From positions 207,856 through 271,855 of the forward strand of contig NZ_JBCMUN010000014.1 of the NCBI RefSeq assembly GCF_050467285.1: 64,000 nucleotides of DNA. Reading direction: 5' to 3'. The position numbers and the translations under genes were made by a program. The stretch comes from Paenibacillus_E oryzisoli_A (GTDB lineage: Bacteria; Bacillota; Bacilli; Paenibacillales; NBRC-103111). A model generated the notes under the pieces. The model saw nothing but the letters and a program-made list of their open reading frames with translations, had not been told where the DNA came from and ran no database searches. This document shows, piece by piece, positions 50,526 through 59,899 of this stretch (position 1 is its first letter; every line of letters begins with the position of its first letter).

Positions 50526-51185
50526 TTATATGTTCAAATCTTTCCGTTTGCCCGTGACCATGTAGATGACACCCTCGCCGATATTCGTCGTGTGGTCCGC
50601 CACACGCTCCAGGAAGTGTGCGACGAACATCAGGTGCGTCAATTGACGGTTGCGGTTGTAATCCGTCCCCATGAGGCCCATCAGCTCCTGCATGACACTG
50701 CTGTACAGCTTGTCGACGCGGTCGTCCTTCTCCGCAAGCGCAGCCGCGCGGTGCACGTCGCGCTCCGTGTAGGAGAGCAGGCTCTCATGCAGCATCTCGA
50801 TCGCGATTTCCGCCATTTGCGGAATCACTTCAAGGGGTTTGACGAGCTCCTCGCCTGCAAAACGGATCGTGATTTTCGCGATATCCACGGCATGATCCGC
50901 AATCCGTTCCAAATCGGTAGCGATCTTCAACGCCGTTCCAATGATCCGCAGGTCACTCGCCATCGGCTGCTGAAGCGCAATCAGCCTGAGGCACAATTCA
51001 TCGATTCTCGTTAAATAATCATCAATTAAATCATCAGTGCTGATAACTTGCTGAGCCGCTTTCTCGTCCAACGCCGCCAGCGATTGGACCGATTTGAAGA
51101 TCAGCTTCTCGACGCTCTCGCCCATTTGCTGTAATTCTTGTTGCAGTAAGCTTAGTGATTGATGAAACCCAGGTCTAGCATCCAT
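50526..51185 (-). CDS. phoU: Phosphate regulator PhoU
   Basis: A 219-aa all-helical protein with the two PhoU repeats (VEKLIFKSVQSLAALDEKAA and ALKIATDLERIADHAVDIAK, FVAHFLERVADHTTNIGE). The E-R-[IV]-[AG]-D-H motif in each repeat is the metal-contacting block. It turns down Pst uptake and PhoR signalling when phosphate is plentiful. ATG 51185 follows AAGGAGAGAG. It is the last gene of the pst operon. Confidence 0.96.
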   Translation of the reverse strand: MDARPGFHQSLSLLQQELQQMGESVEKLIFKSVQSLAALDEKAAQQVISTDDLIDDYLTRIDELCLRLIALQQPMASDLRIIGTALKIATDLERIADHAVDIAKITIRFAGEELVKPLEVIPQMAEIAIEMLHESLLSYTERDVHRAAALAEKDDRVDKLYSSVMQELMGLMGTDYNRNRQLTHLMFVAHFLERVADHTTNIGEGVIYMVTGKRKDLNI

Positions 51186-51208
51186 AGTCTCTCTCCTTCT
51201 GTCCAATG

Positions 51209-51970
51209 TTATCCGAAACGGCCTGTAATGTAATCTTCAGTGCGCTGATCGTTCGGGTTCGTGAAAATTTTGTCCGTCTTATCCGTCTCCACCAAATAGC
51301 CGTTCAGGAAGAAGGAAGTTCGATCCGAAATACGAGCGGCTTGCTGCATGTTGTGCGTCACGATAATAATCGTGTATTTCTCTTTCAAGGTTTGTGTCAG
51401 TTCTTCGACTTTAAGCGTCGAGATCGGGTCCAGGGCAGACGTCGGCTCATCCATGAGCAGAACGTCAGGTTCAACCGCCAGCAGACGAGCGATGCAGAGA
51501 CGCTGCTGCTGACCGCCGGAAAGCCCCATTGCGGATTTGTGCAGCCGATCTTTGACTTCGTCCCACAGCGCCGCTTGCACCAAGCTGCGTTCGACGATTT
51601 CGTCGAGCACCGCTTTTTTCTTCGTGCCGTGAATGCGCGGACCGTAAGCAATGTTGTCATAGATGCTCATCGGGAACGGATTCGGGCGCTGGAACACCAT
51701 CCCGACCCGTTTGCGCAAAGATACGACGTCGGAATCGCCGCCATAAATGTTATGGCCGTCGACCGCGACATTCCCGGAGATCCGCACATTGTCGATCAGG
51801 TCGTTCATCCGGTTCAGCGTGCGCAGAAACGTGGATTTGCCGCAGCCGGAAGGGCCGATCAGCGCCGCGATTGTCCCTGTTTCGATTTGGAGATCAATAT
51901 CATGCAGCGCATGGTTCTCGCCGTAGTATAGATTCAATTTCTCTGCTTTAATTTTATATTTAGGAGCCAT
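51209..51970 (-). CDS. pstB: Phosphate ABC transporter ATPase PstB
   Basis: A 253-aa ATPase with Walker A IGPSGCGKSTFLRTLNRMND, the PstB-specific GMVFQRPNPFPMSIYDN, signature LSGGQQQRLCIARLLA and Walker B LLMDEPTSALDPIST. It powers high-affinity phosphate uptake with PstA and PstC. It lies 23 bp before phoU. Confidence 0.97.
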   Translation of the reverse strand: MAPKYKIKAEKLNLYYGENHALHDIDLQIETGTIAALIGPSGCGKSTFLRTLNRMNDLIDNVRISGNVAVDGHNIYGGDSDVVSLRKRVGMVFQRPNPFPMSIYDNIAYGPRIHGTKKKAVLDEIVERSLVQAALWDEVKDRLHKSAMGLSGGQQQRLCIARLLAVEPDVLLMDEPTSALDPISTLKVEELTQTLKEKYTIIIVTHNMQQAARISDRTSFFLNGYLVETDKTDKIFTNPNDQRTEDYITGRFG

Positions 51971-51973
51971 GGA

Positions 51974-52831
51974 TTATTTTCCTCCGGATAGTCGTTTTTG
52001 TAGGATTCGGCTAGGCACGCTGACAAGCAGGTTGAAAATCAGCACGACAATCAACAGCAGCGCGGCACTGCCTTTGGCAATGGCTTTGGCATCGGGAACG
52101 AGAGATTCCGCACCTACGTACCACAAATGGACAGAGAGCGTTTCTCCCATATTGAGCGGATTAAAGTCCGGGAAAAAGCGGGAAACAGACAGGCCTGCCG
52201 TATAGATCAGAATCGCCGATTCGCCCAGCGCACGGCCTGCGATTAAGGTGATGCCCGTGATCAGGGTTGGCAGCGCAGCCGGAATGAGCACTTTGCGGAT
52301 CGCCTGCCATTTGGTTGAGCCGAGCGCCAGGCTCGCTTCCCAGTAGGAATCCGGCACCGTGCGAATCGACTCCTCCGTGACGCGCACCATGACCGGCAGA
52401 TTCAGTAAGGCAACGGTTGCCGCACCGCCGAGAATGGAGAATTTCAAACCCAGCAGGTTCGCGAATAACAAGAAACCGAATAGACCGAATACGATCGAAG
52501 GTACCGACGACAGCGCCTCAACGGAGATGCGGACGAGATCGGTGAACCAATTCTTTTGCGCGTAAATGGCCAGATAAATGCCGGCAAACAACCCGATCGG
52601 CACAGAGATCAGCAGTGACAGGAACAGGACATAGAAGGAGTTGAACAACTGCGGGCCAACCCCGCCCCCCGCCTTAATTTCCTCCGGCTTGCCGAAAATA
52701 AAGTGCCAGGATAAATGCGGTACACCTTCCCCGAGAATCCGGATAATAAACCAGGCCAAGATGGCAATAATAACGATGCCGGAAGCCCAGAAGTAGACGG
52801 TGGCGATACGATCTGTCGTTTTGCTGGTCAT
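51974..52831 (-). CDS. pstA: Phosphate ABC transporter permease PstA
   Basis: A 285-aa permease with six hydrophobic segments. Typical PstA features are GVGPQLFNSFYVLFLSL, SSVPSIVFGLFGFLLF and the EAA-like loop YWEASLALGSTKWQAIRKVLIP. It starts within the last four bases of pstC. Confidence 0.96.
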   Translation of the reverse strand: MTSKTTDRIATVYFWASGIVIIAILAWFIIRILGEGVPHLSWHFIFGKPEEIKAGGGVGPQLFNSFYVLFLSLLISVPIGLFAGIYLAIYAQKNWFTDLVRISVEALSSVPSIVFGLFGFLLFANLLGLKFSILGGAATVALLNLPVMVRVTEESIRTVPDSYWEASLALGSTKWQAIRKVLIPAALPTLITGITLIAGRALGESAILIYTAGLSVSRFFPDFNPLNMGETLSVHLWYVGAESLVPDAKAIAKGSAALLLIVVLIFNLLVSVPSRILQKRLSGGK

Positions 52832-53763
52832 TTCACTTCACTCCTCTTGGCTACGATGCGAATAACGAGAATGAGTACAAGCGAGATGATCAGCAGCAGG
52901 AGCGCCATCATGTACAAGGCGTTATTCCACGTGGAGCCATAGCTTGTATTTCCCATATCTTTAACAATGGCCGTTGTTAGAACAGTTGTGGAATCGAGTA
53001 GCGATTTCGGCATCTGCGGTGAGTTCCCGATCACCATGAACACCGCCATCGTTTCGCCGATCGCACGGCCCATCCCGAGGATGATGCCCGTGAGAATGCC
53101 TGGACGCGCTGCCGGCAGCAGCACCCGCCACATCGTCTGCCAGCGCGTGGCGCCGAGCGCCAAAGAGGCTTCTTCCAAACGGCCCGGAAGCGAGCGGATC
53201 GCATCTTCCGAGATTGAGAGAATCGTAGGCAGAATCATAATGGCGAGGATGATCGCGGCCGGCAGGATGCCGTAGCCGATGCCGCCTGCGAATTTACCCA
53301 GCGCCGGAACGATCACGGTCATCCCGATCAGACCGTACACGACGGATGGAATGCCGACGAAAAGGTCAGTCGCCGGACGCATGATTTCACGCATCCATTT
53401 TGGCGCGATTTTCGCCATAAACAGCGCGCCGGACAAAGCCAGAGGCACCGACAGGACGACTGCTACCAGCGTCATCAGCAGCGTGCTGTAGATAAACGGG
53501 AAAGCTCCGAATTTATTTTGACCCGGCGTCCAGTCTGTGGAGAAGAAAAATTCCAACGGACTTACACCTTGAAAAGTTTTAATGCCCTGCATCCCGACGA
53601 AAATAATGATGGAAAAAATAATCGCCGACACCAACGCAGCGCTTCCCACAAAAATCATTCTCATCAGTTTGTCTTGCGCATGCTGGCCGCGTGTCCATTT
53701 TGTAATGACAGGACGGCTTACATCCGAATTCTCATTGGTAAGTTGATTGACCATATAGTTCAA
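52828..53763 (-). CDS. pstC: Phosphate ABC transporter permease PstC
   Basis: A 311-aa permease with six hydrophobic segments; VGIPSVVYGLIGMTVIVP and the loop LEEASLALGATRWQTMWRVLLP identify it. It is separated from pstS by a hairpin that probably lowers read-through, giving more binding protein than channel. Confidence 0.96.
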   Translation of the reverse strand: MNYMVNQLTNENSDVSRPVITKWTRGQHAQDKLMRMIFVGSAALVSAIIFSIIIFVGMQGIKTFQGVSPLEFFFSTDWTPGQNKFGAFPFIYSTLLMTLVAVVLSVPLALSGALFMAKIAPKWMREIMRPATDLFVGIPSVVYGLIGMTVIVPALGKFAGGIGYGILPAAIILAIMILPTILSISEDAIRSLPGRLEEASLALGATRWQTMWRVLLPAARPGILTGIILGMGRAIGETMAVFMVIGNSPQMPKSLLDSTTVLTTAIVKDMGNTSYGSTWNNALYMMALLLLIISLVLILVIRIVAKRSEVK

Positions 53764-53871
53764 GGATGACTCCCCTTTCTCGTGAAGCCCAAGGCTTATC
53801 TTTACTATAGAAGATGAATGTCAATGGACGATCAATGAATTGTAAAGCCAATGTAAAAGTTTACGAATTGT

Positions 53872-53906
53872 AAAAGAAAAAGAGCATCTGCCTAGTAAGC
53901 AGACGC
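53872..53906 (-). terminator. Attenuating hairpin between pstS and pstC
   Basis: On the - strand GCGTCTGC...GCAGATGC is followed by TCTTTTTCTTTT. It sits just after pstS, within the operon. Confidence 0.8.
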
Positions 53907-53927
53907 CTCTCTCGTTGCGGAACTCTA

Positions 53928-54851
53928 TTATTTTTTGAGCAGATCAGCCGGCAGGAATTTCAGGTCACGAACTTGTTTGCCTTGGAACTCTTTGCTCATC
54001 ATGTACTCGATGAACGCTTTCGCTGGATCCTTTGCTTCACCTTTTGTATACATGTGCTCAACGCCGTACAGTTTGTAAGAACCGTTTTTGATGTTGTCCT
54101 CGGAGAACGCAACACCGTCGATTTTCAGTGCTTTTACAGTGTCATCGATATACGGTGTATCCACATAACCAATGGAACCGGATTGACCGACAACCGCTGT
54201 TTTCATCGCGCCGCTGTTTTCTTGCGTAATGCCATCTTTGGAGAACTCTTTGCCGTCAAGGATGATGTTTTTCACCAGTGTACGGGAACCGGAGCTGTCT
54301 GGACGGTGAACTAGTACGATTTTCGCGTCGCTGCCGCCAACTTCTTTCCAGTTCGTGATTTTGCCCATGTAGATGTCAGCCGCTTGCGCTTTCGTTACAT
54401 TGTCAACTTTCACGTCTTTATTTACGATGAATGCGAAAGGTGCGATCGCTACTTGGTGGTCAACAAGACCTTTATCTTTGAACTCAGCCGCAGGCTCAAC
54501 GTCGGAGTTACCGATGTCGGAAGTGCCGTCCGCCACGTTTTTCACGCCTACGCCGGAACCGCCAGCCGTTACGTTAATGGTTACTTTCGGGTTTTTCTCC
54601 ATAAACTCTGTAGCCGCTTGTTTAACCAGTGGAAGCAATGCGCTGGAACCGGAAGCTGTTACTGTGCCGGTAAGCTCCGTTTTAGGCGTTGCTGTCGGCG
54701 CTGCAGAAGTGGAAGCCGCTGTGGATGCAGCAGGTGAAGCGGAGCTGCCGTTATTGGTTTCTGTTTTTGTACCGCATGCAGCCAAAGACCCCATCATAAG
54801 TACCGCAGATAGTGTTAATGTAATCCCTTTTTTCGACATGAACTTAAACAT
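53928..54851 (-). CDS. pstS: Phosphate-binding lipoprotein PstS
   Basis: A 307-aa solute-binding protein. The lipobox ends at Cys26 (MMGSLAAC), followed by a Ser/Ala/Thr tether. Phosphate-binding family features are VTASGSSALLPLVKQAATEF, VTAGGSGVGVKNVADGTSDI, VHRPDSSGSRTLVKNIIL and ENSGAMKTAVVGQSGSIGYV. ATG 54851 is used because AAAGGAGG lies eleven bases before it; the ATG at 54860 is too close to that site. A PhoP-box array lies upstream. Confidence 0.96.
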   Translation of the reverse strand: MFKFMSKKGITLTLSAVLMMGSLAACGTKTETNNGSSASPAASTAASTSAAPTATPKTELTGTVTASGSSALLPLVKQAATEFMEKNPKVTINVTAGGSGVGVKNVADGTSDIGNSDVEPAAEFKDKGLVDHQVAIAPFAFIVNKDVKVDNVTKAQAADIYMGKITNWKEVGGSDAKIVLVHRPDSSGSRTLVKNIILDGKEFSKDGITQENSGAMKTAVVGQSGSIGYVDTPYIDDTVKALKIDGVAFSEDNIKNGSYKLYGVEHMYTKGEAKDPAKAFIEYMMSKEFQGKQVRDLKFLPADLLKK

Positions 54852-54940
54852 AGTAAGCATGTCCTCCTTTAATTGTATGTTTATACTTTTGTTAGTATCG
54901 AGCCCCGTGTTGTGTGCCCTCCTAACTGACAAACCTATCG

Positions 54941-54990
54941 TAACAATCGAATGTAAACTCCAAACCCATGAAACGTAAACGTAATGTAAA
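54941..54990 (-). promoter_or_regulatory. PhoP-box array of the pst operon
   Basis: On the - strand, TTTACA-type hexamers occur at 54985-54990 (TTTACA), 54974-54979 (TTTACG), 54952-54957 (TTTACA) and 54941-54946 (TGTTAC). Their starts are 11, 22 and 11 bp apart, all in one 11-bp register, as for PhoP dimers. This is direct evidence of control by phosphate starvation. The same 256-bp region also serves the divergent chemoreceptor gene. Confidence 0.82.
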
Positions 54991-55107
54991 ACTTTTTATT
55001 TACATATCATTTACAAAGTTCGACGCTTTAGTTAATAGAAGACCTATATATTAATCGTAGATAGACGATTGTTTTGTCTATTCTTGTCTATATATAGGAG
55101 GGAAATT

Positions 55108-57135
55108 ATGCGAAAGAGATTAATGACCCATGTAACGATGCGTGCAAGACTGATCGCCAGTTTTAGCAGCGTGCTTCTCATTTTTTTAGCCGTTGCCTTG
55201 TTCAACTTGCATCAAGTCACCCAAATCAAACAGCATATGGCGGAGCAAAATGAAAAAGTCGAACTGAAAGTGCTAGCGCTTGAGTTAAAAAATATGGTGC
55301 AGGAGTTAAACATCATTGCTTCGGGGCTGGAAATCTCCAAAGACCCTGTATTCGTCGTGAGATATAACGGCAACCGCACGCAGTTCAATGATTACATAAA
55401 ACAGATTGGCGACACCGCTTCGACCCCCGAGCAGCTCGTATGGCGCAGCAAATTAATTCAAGCGTCGGTCGACTATATCAACAATTTCGATACCGCAGCC
55501 AGAATGATTCAAGATTCGGGAATGAAGCCAACTGACCTCGCAATCAATCTTCAATACTTATACAATGAATCGCAGACGTTAAAAAATACGATCTTCGAAC
55601 TGGTCGATAAGTTCTATGTCACCTATGCCGACGCCGCCGACGCCGCCATTGCCGATTCGGCCAAGGCGCTCGATGACAGCCGCAACATTATGCTCGCTGC
55701 TTTCGGTGTCGTCTTCCTGATGACAGTCGTTATTGCCTTCCTAATTATCACATCCTTTACACGTCCGATTCACAGACTGCAAAGGGCCGTTGCCCGCATT
55801 GCCGCAGGCGATCTGACGCATACGATTAACTCGGCGTCCAGGGACGAGCTGGGACAACTCAGCAATAGCTTCGATCATATGATTGCTCAAGTCCGTCACA
55901 TGCTTGGCGAGACACAAGCCATCGCTTCCTCCCTGGCCGAGCACTCGCATGAGTTCCACCGCTTCTCCCAGCTGACGGCGAACGCCAACACGGATATTCT
56001 CAAAGCAATCCATGAGATTTCGGCAGGCGCGGACGAGCAGGCGAGCAAAACCGAACAAAGCTCGGCCATCATGGCCGAGCTTGAAGAAGAAATCCGCGAC
56101 ATTACCGCGTATACGAACGACATGCTGCGCAGCAGCGATGAAGCGGCCGTCGGCACGCAGCAAGGGGTCACCTCCGTGACCGCCTTGAAAGCGTCGACCG
56201 CCGAGTCCCAGCTGCTGCTGCACAAAGTGAACGGCGCCATGCAGACGCTCGGCGCCAGCTCCAAACAGATCGGCGTTATCATCCGCTCGATCACAGAAAT
56301 TTCCACGCAGACGAACGTCCTTGCGCTGAATGCGGCCATCGAAGCCGCGCGGGCGGGCAGCCACGGACGCGGCTTCTCGGTTATCGCCGATGAGATTCGC
56401 CAGCTGTCGCAGCAGACGAACGAGTCGTCCAAGACGATCAGCAGCATCATCGGCACGCTGCAGAAGCAAATTCAAGAGCTGCAGCTTTCACTGGGCGCTG
56501 CGCACGAGTCTGCCATGACGCAAAGCGGCCACGTGGAAGAGACCTTCGGCTCCTTCAACAGCATCGAGCGTTCGACGAGAGGCATTAAAGAGCAAATCGA
56601 ACATATTCATCAAAAGATTGAAAATGTGCAGTCCCGGAACGTCCAACTCGTCGATTCGGTTCAATTCTTAGCGGCCATTGCGCAGGAAACGGCCGCTGGC
56701 GTCGAAGAGGTCAACTCGACGAGCATTGAGCAGGATTCCTCGGTCAGACGCATTGCGGAGCAGTCCGATGATATTTTGGCACTAGCGCAGCGGTTGTTTA
56801 CCGAGATCAGCAAGTTCCAGATTGCGGCGGAAAATGAAGAAGCGGAGGTTGTTCTAGCGGAACAAACTTCACCGGAGCAACGCGAGGAAACGGCTTGGCA
56901 GGAGCCCATAAGCTTGCTGCATCCTGAGCATACACAAGCAGAAGAAACTGCAGCTGCGGCCCAGGCAGTTGAAGACATCGCTTCGGACACGCCGCAGAAC
57001 GCTGTGCAGGAGCCGACTCCAATAGAAGAAGCATCGCCTTCCCAGACGGCGGAGCCGCAGGTGTCTGCGCCGGAGTCCAAAACAGAAAGCGCGAAAACGG
57101 AAGCTCCTGAGCGCGAGCTGTTGAAATCGAGATAA
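55108..57135 (+). CDS. Methyl-accepting chemotaxis protein
   Basis: A 675-aa chemoreceptor. Order: TM1 (LIASFSSVLLIFLAVALF), ~160-residue extracellular four-helix-like sensor, TM2 (IMLAAFGVVFLMTVVIAFLII), HAMP (SFTRPIHRLQRAVARIAAGDL), and a signalling domain with hairpin tip ISTQTNVLALNAAIEAARAG and GRGFSVIADEIRQLSQQT. The last ~100 residues are an unusual Glu/Ala/Pro/Gln-rich tail (EEAEVVLAEQTSPEQ, PIEEASPSQTAEPQ). ATG 55108 follows TAGGAGGG. The neighbouring motAB genes fit motility, but its ligand is unknown. Confidence 0.95.
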   Translation: MRKRLMTHVTMRARLIASFSSVLLIFLAVALFNLHQVTQIKQHMAEQNEKVELKVLALELKNMVQELNIIASGLEISKDPVFVVRYNGNRTQFNDYIKQIGDTASTPEQLVWRSKLIQASVDYINNFDTAARMIQDSGMKPTDLAINLQYLYNESQTLKNTIFELVDKFYVTYADAADAAIADSAKALDDSRNIMLAAFGVVFLMTVVIAFLIITSFTRPIHRLQRAVARIAAGDLTHTINSASRDELGQLSNSFDHMIAQVRHMLGETQAIASSLAEHSHEFHRFSQLTANANTDILKAIHEISAGADEQASKTEQSSAIMAELEEEIRDITAYTNDMLRSSDEAAVGTQQGVTSVTALKASTAESQLLLHKVNGAMQTLGASSKQIGVIIRSITEISTQTNVLALNAAIEAARAGSHGRGFSVIADEIRQLSQQTNESSKTISSIIGTLQKQIQELQLSLGAAHESAMTQSGHVEETFGSFNSIERSTRGIKEQIEHIHQKIENVQSRNVQLVDSVQFLAAIAQETAAGVEEVNSTSIEQDSSVRRIAEQSDDILALAQRLFTEISKFQIAAENEEAEVVLAEQTSPEQREETAWQEPISLLHPEHTQAEETAAAAQAVEDIASDTPQNAVQEPTPIEEASPSQTAEPQVSAPESKTESAKTEAPERELLKSR

Positions 57136-57142
57136 AACACAG

Positions 57143-57191
57143 AAACCCCACGGAGCCAAGCAGGAAAGTTCGCTTAGCCCCGTGGGGTTTT
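57143..57191. terminator. Bidirectional terminator
   Basis: AAACCCCACGG pairs with CCGTGGGGTTT across a 26-base loop with an inner GCxAAGC/GCTTAGC stem; it lies between the convergent chemoreceptor and motB genes. Confidence 0.85.
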
Positions 57192-57195
57192 ACTT

Positions 57196-58002
57196 TTATT
57201 GCGCAATTGCATCACTAGCTTTAACGCTGCGCAGGATGCTAACCTCGACACGGCGGTTCTTCGCCCGGCCCTCCGGCGTCGCGTTGTCGGCGACAGGACG
57301 GTATTCACCGAAGCCGATGGAGGAGAACAGCGATGGCTGCAGCTGCGGATTCACCAGCAATATTTTCATAAAATTGACGGCCCGCTTGGCGCTGAGATCC
57401 CAGTTCGTTTCGAAGTCGGCGCGATTAATCGGAACGTTATCCGTATGCCCCGCTACCTCAACTTGATAGTTTGGGTATTGCGCCAACAAGTTCCTCATAT
57501 TTGCCGCAATTTGCTGCGCTTCCCCCTTGATCGTCGCGGAGCCTGAATCAAACAGCGCTTTATCGCTGATTGTAATCGTTAATTTATCCTGATCCAGTTT
57601 GGTAGTCAGCTGCTCGGCCAACCCATTGTCCTTGATAAAGGCATCCATACTTTTTTTCAACTCTTGGAGATCCTTTTCTTCCTTTTGCAGCTTGGCTGCC
57701 AGTTGGCTGTCCACATGCGATTCCTGCTTCGTCGGCGGGTTCTGATTGCTATTATTATTTTTCGTCGAGTTCGCCGCATCGTTGATCGGAATCAGATTCG
57801 AAGATGCAAACGGTGCTTCTCCGCCCGTAAAAGCATTATTCAACGATCTCATAATGGAATCGTATTTTTTCGAATCAATCTGCGAGGAAGCAAAGAGAAT
57901 AATAAACAGCGCGAGAAGCAGCGTCAGCAAGTCGGCGTACGGAATGAGCCAGGATTCGTCCACGTGCTCTTCATGATCCTCATGCTTCTTCTTTTTACTC
58001 AA
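57196..58002 (-). CDS. motB: Flagellar motor stator protein MotB
   Basis: A 268-aa stator protein. The single transmembrane helix carries the proton-binding Asp (SWLIPYADLLTLLLALFIIL), followed by a plug/linker rich in Asn and a C-terminal OmpA-like peptidoglycan-binding domain (LFDSGSATIKGEAQQIAANM, VAGHTDNVPI, NRRVEVSILR). It starts with TTG overlapping the motA stop (TTGA). Confidence 0.96.
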   Translation of the reverse strand: MSKKKKHEDHEEHVDESWLIPYADLLTLLLALFIILFASSQIDSKKYDSIMRSLNNAFTGGEAPFASSNLIPINDAANSTKNNNSNQNPPTKQESHVDSQLAAKLQKEEKDLQELKKSMDAFIKDNGLAEQLTTKLDQDKLTITISDKALFDSGSATIKGEAQQIAANMRNLLAQYPNYQVEVAGHTDNVPINRADFETNWDLSAKRAVNFMKILLVNPQLQPSLFSSIGFGEYRPVADNATPEGRAKNRRVEVSILRSVKASDAIAQ

Positions 58003-58793
58003 GACGCAGCGCCCTCCTTCATCCCCTCTTCGAACGCTTCGCGCTCATTATTCGGAATGAAAATCAGCAGCTTCTGCTTCACGGAATTGGCGGAAACGCC
58101 GGACTGGATGGAAAGAAGACCTTCCACGATCATCAATTTGATCTCCACTTCTTTCTTCGACTTCTGTTTCAGCTTGTTCGCGCAAGGGTGAAATACAACG
58201 TAACCGAGGAAAATCCCGAACATCGTTGCAACGAAGGCAGCCGAAATCAAGTGCCCCAGCTTCTCAACCTCGCTCAAATTCCCGAGCGCCGCAATCAGAC
58301 CCACAACCGCGCCGAGTACCCCAAGTGTTGGCGCATAAGTACCGGCTTGCGTGAAAATACCGGCGAATTTCTTATGCCGCGCTTCCATCTCGGCAATATC
58401 TTCAAGCAGTACATCGCGCACGAATTCCGGATCGTTGCCGTCAATAATGAGGCGCATACCGCTTTTCATAAACGGATCTTGCAGCTCTTCCGCCTGCTTC
58501 TCCAAGGAAAGCAAGCCTTCGCGCCGGGTAATGGAAACCCAATTGACAAACGTTTCCACCAATTCTTTTTTCGGCATGAATTTCTGCTCGGTAAAAATAA
58601 TTTTCACCAATTTCGGTATTTTCTTCACTTCATCTAATGAAAACGCGATAAACACAGCCGAAGTCGTCCCACCAAAAATAATGAGCGCCGCCGCAGGGTT
58701 GAGCAACGCAGCGAGACTCGCCCCTTTCAGCACCATCCCGACGCCAATCGAGATAAACGCGAGAACAATTCCGATCCATGATGATTTTTCCAT
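57999..58793 (-). CDS. motA: Flagellar motor stator protein MotA
   Basis: A 264-aa protein with four hydrophobic segments. Features are IGIVLAFISIGVGMVLKG, PAAALIIFGGTTSAVFIAF, the cytoplasmic loop with LEDIAEMEARHKKFAGIF, and TLGVLGAVVGLIAALGN...HLISAAFVATMFGIFLGY. ATG 58793 follows AGAGGTGG; the frame is open further upstream. It forms the proton-driven stator with MotB. No clear sigma-D promoter is seen in the 331-bp gap 58794-59124; that gap holds only the ypsA terminator. Confidence 0.96.
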   Translation of the reverse strand: MEKSSWIGIVLAFISIGVGMVLKGASLAALLNPAAALIIFGGTTSAVFIAFSLDEVKKIPKLVKIIFTEQKFMPKKELVETFVNWVSITRREGLLSLEKQAEELQDPFMKSGMRLIIDGNDPEFVRDVLLEDIAEMEARHKKFAGIFTQAGTYAPTLGVLGAVVGLIAALGNLSEVEKLGHLISAAFVATMFGIFLGYVVFHPCANKLKQKSKKEVEIKLMIVEGLLSIQSGVSANSVKQKLLIFIPNNEREAFEEGMKEGAAS

Positions 58794-59093
58794 GTATAAG
58801 CCACCTCTTCCAATATTCTGACTATCCAAGAAATGCTGTATATAAAGGATAATCATAGCAACTAATGGATAAAAAAAATGTAACCCCTTACTTCATGATA
58901 AGTCCATTCGCCTAATTAGACAATCCCTTTTTGTCATTTAATAGGTCTAAAGTATCAAATCTTGATCAAATTATGACTCTATCCGACAACTTTTGTGCAT
59001 ACTTTAATTCAACAATTGAACCCCTGAGTCCTGCTAATTGCGATCTTATAATTAACCAAACGCCTAATACCGTTTCACGGGCCAAAAAAACAT

Positions 59094-59115
59094 AAAAAGC
59101 CGCAACAGATGCGGC
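59094..59115 (-). terminator. Terminator of ypsA
   Basis: On the - strand GCCGCATCTGTTGCGGC is followed by TTTTTATG and a further T-run. Confidence 0.82.
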
Positions 59116-59124
59116 CGTTTCTTT

Positions 59125-59736
59125 TTATATTTCGTCGTCGTAACCTGGATCCGCCGGATATAAATCGTAGTCTGCTTCGGCTGCGGGAAGTTCCCCCTGC
59201 TCATCTTCCGCGACGCTCGCGAGATCGAAGCTGTTAATGACAATCAACGGATACGTCTGGCGCTCGCCAAAATGCTCCGCCTGCTGTTTGATATATCGCG
59301 GCGATCCGCCGGTTTCTTCATCATAGACAAGCAGCAGTCCGTCCGTATTGCGCAGCAGGAACTTGTCCCGCTCTTTGAACTGCCAGGGGCCGTCATACTT
59401 CGTTTTGGTCACGCTGTTCACATAATCCGCCCCGCGCAAAACATTCGCGTAGTATGCTTTCTTATCGTCGCCCCACTTTTCCTCCTGCTCCAAAAAAGGG
59501 GGAATCACCGCCAACTGCAGATGGGGATAACCTGTTTTCTTTAATTCGAGCGACGCTTCCGCCGCCCATAGCTCGACGCCCCACTGGCCGCTCACGACAA
59601 CCCATTCCAGCCCCTCTTCCAGAAGCGGAATCAATCGTCGCTGGATCGCCTTCTTAATAATCCCGATGCCCGCATGTTTCAGAGAGAAGATCCCCAATTC
59701 CGACGCGCGGTAGCCTGTGATCAAAATCTTTTTCAC
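59125..59736 (-). CDS. ypsA: YpsA-like SLOG domain protein (DUF1273)
   Basis: A 203-aa protein. MKKILITGYRASELGIF, VVSGQWGVELWAAEASLEL, and YDEETGGSPRYIKQQAE are the YpsA signature; the fold is the Rossmann-like SLOG that binds nucleotides or ligands. YpsA is linked to cell division in Bacillus by overexpression work, with unclear mechanism. An acidic ~30-residue tail (VAEDEQGELPAAEADYD) extends the family core. The gene stands alone. Confidence 0.92.
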   Translation of the reverse strand: MKKILITGYRASELGIFSLKHAGIGIIKKAIQRRLIPLLEEGLEWVVVSGQWGVELWAAEASLELKKTGYPHLQLAVIPPFLEQEEKWGDDKKAYYANVLRGADYVNSVTKTKYDGPWQFKERDKFLLRNTDGLLLVYDEETGGSPRYIKQQAEHFGERQTYPLIVINSFDLASVAEDEQGELPAAEADYDLYPADPGYDDEI

Positions 59737-59848
59737 CGTAACTCTCCTCTCACAAGGACTTCTACTAGGTTAGCATAGAACGACGGGATAAGATAGGATC
59801 GTGAGTACAATTTGCAGGCTTTGGCGGCGATCAGTATAACACGGCATG

Positions 59849-59897
59849 AAAAAGCGGCGGTTCAGGCAGCCTGATAATCAGGCTCGAACCGCCGCTA
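59849..59897 (-). terminator. Terminator of the esterase operon
   Basis: On the - strand AGCGGCGGTTCGAGCCTG pairs with CAGG.TGCCTGAACCGCCGCT and is followed by TTTTCATG. Confidence 0.88.
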
Positions 59898-59899
59898 TA

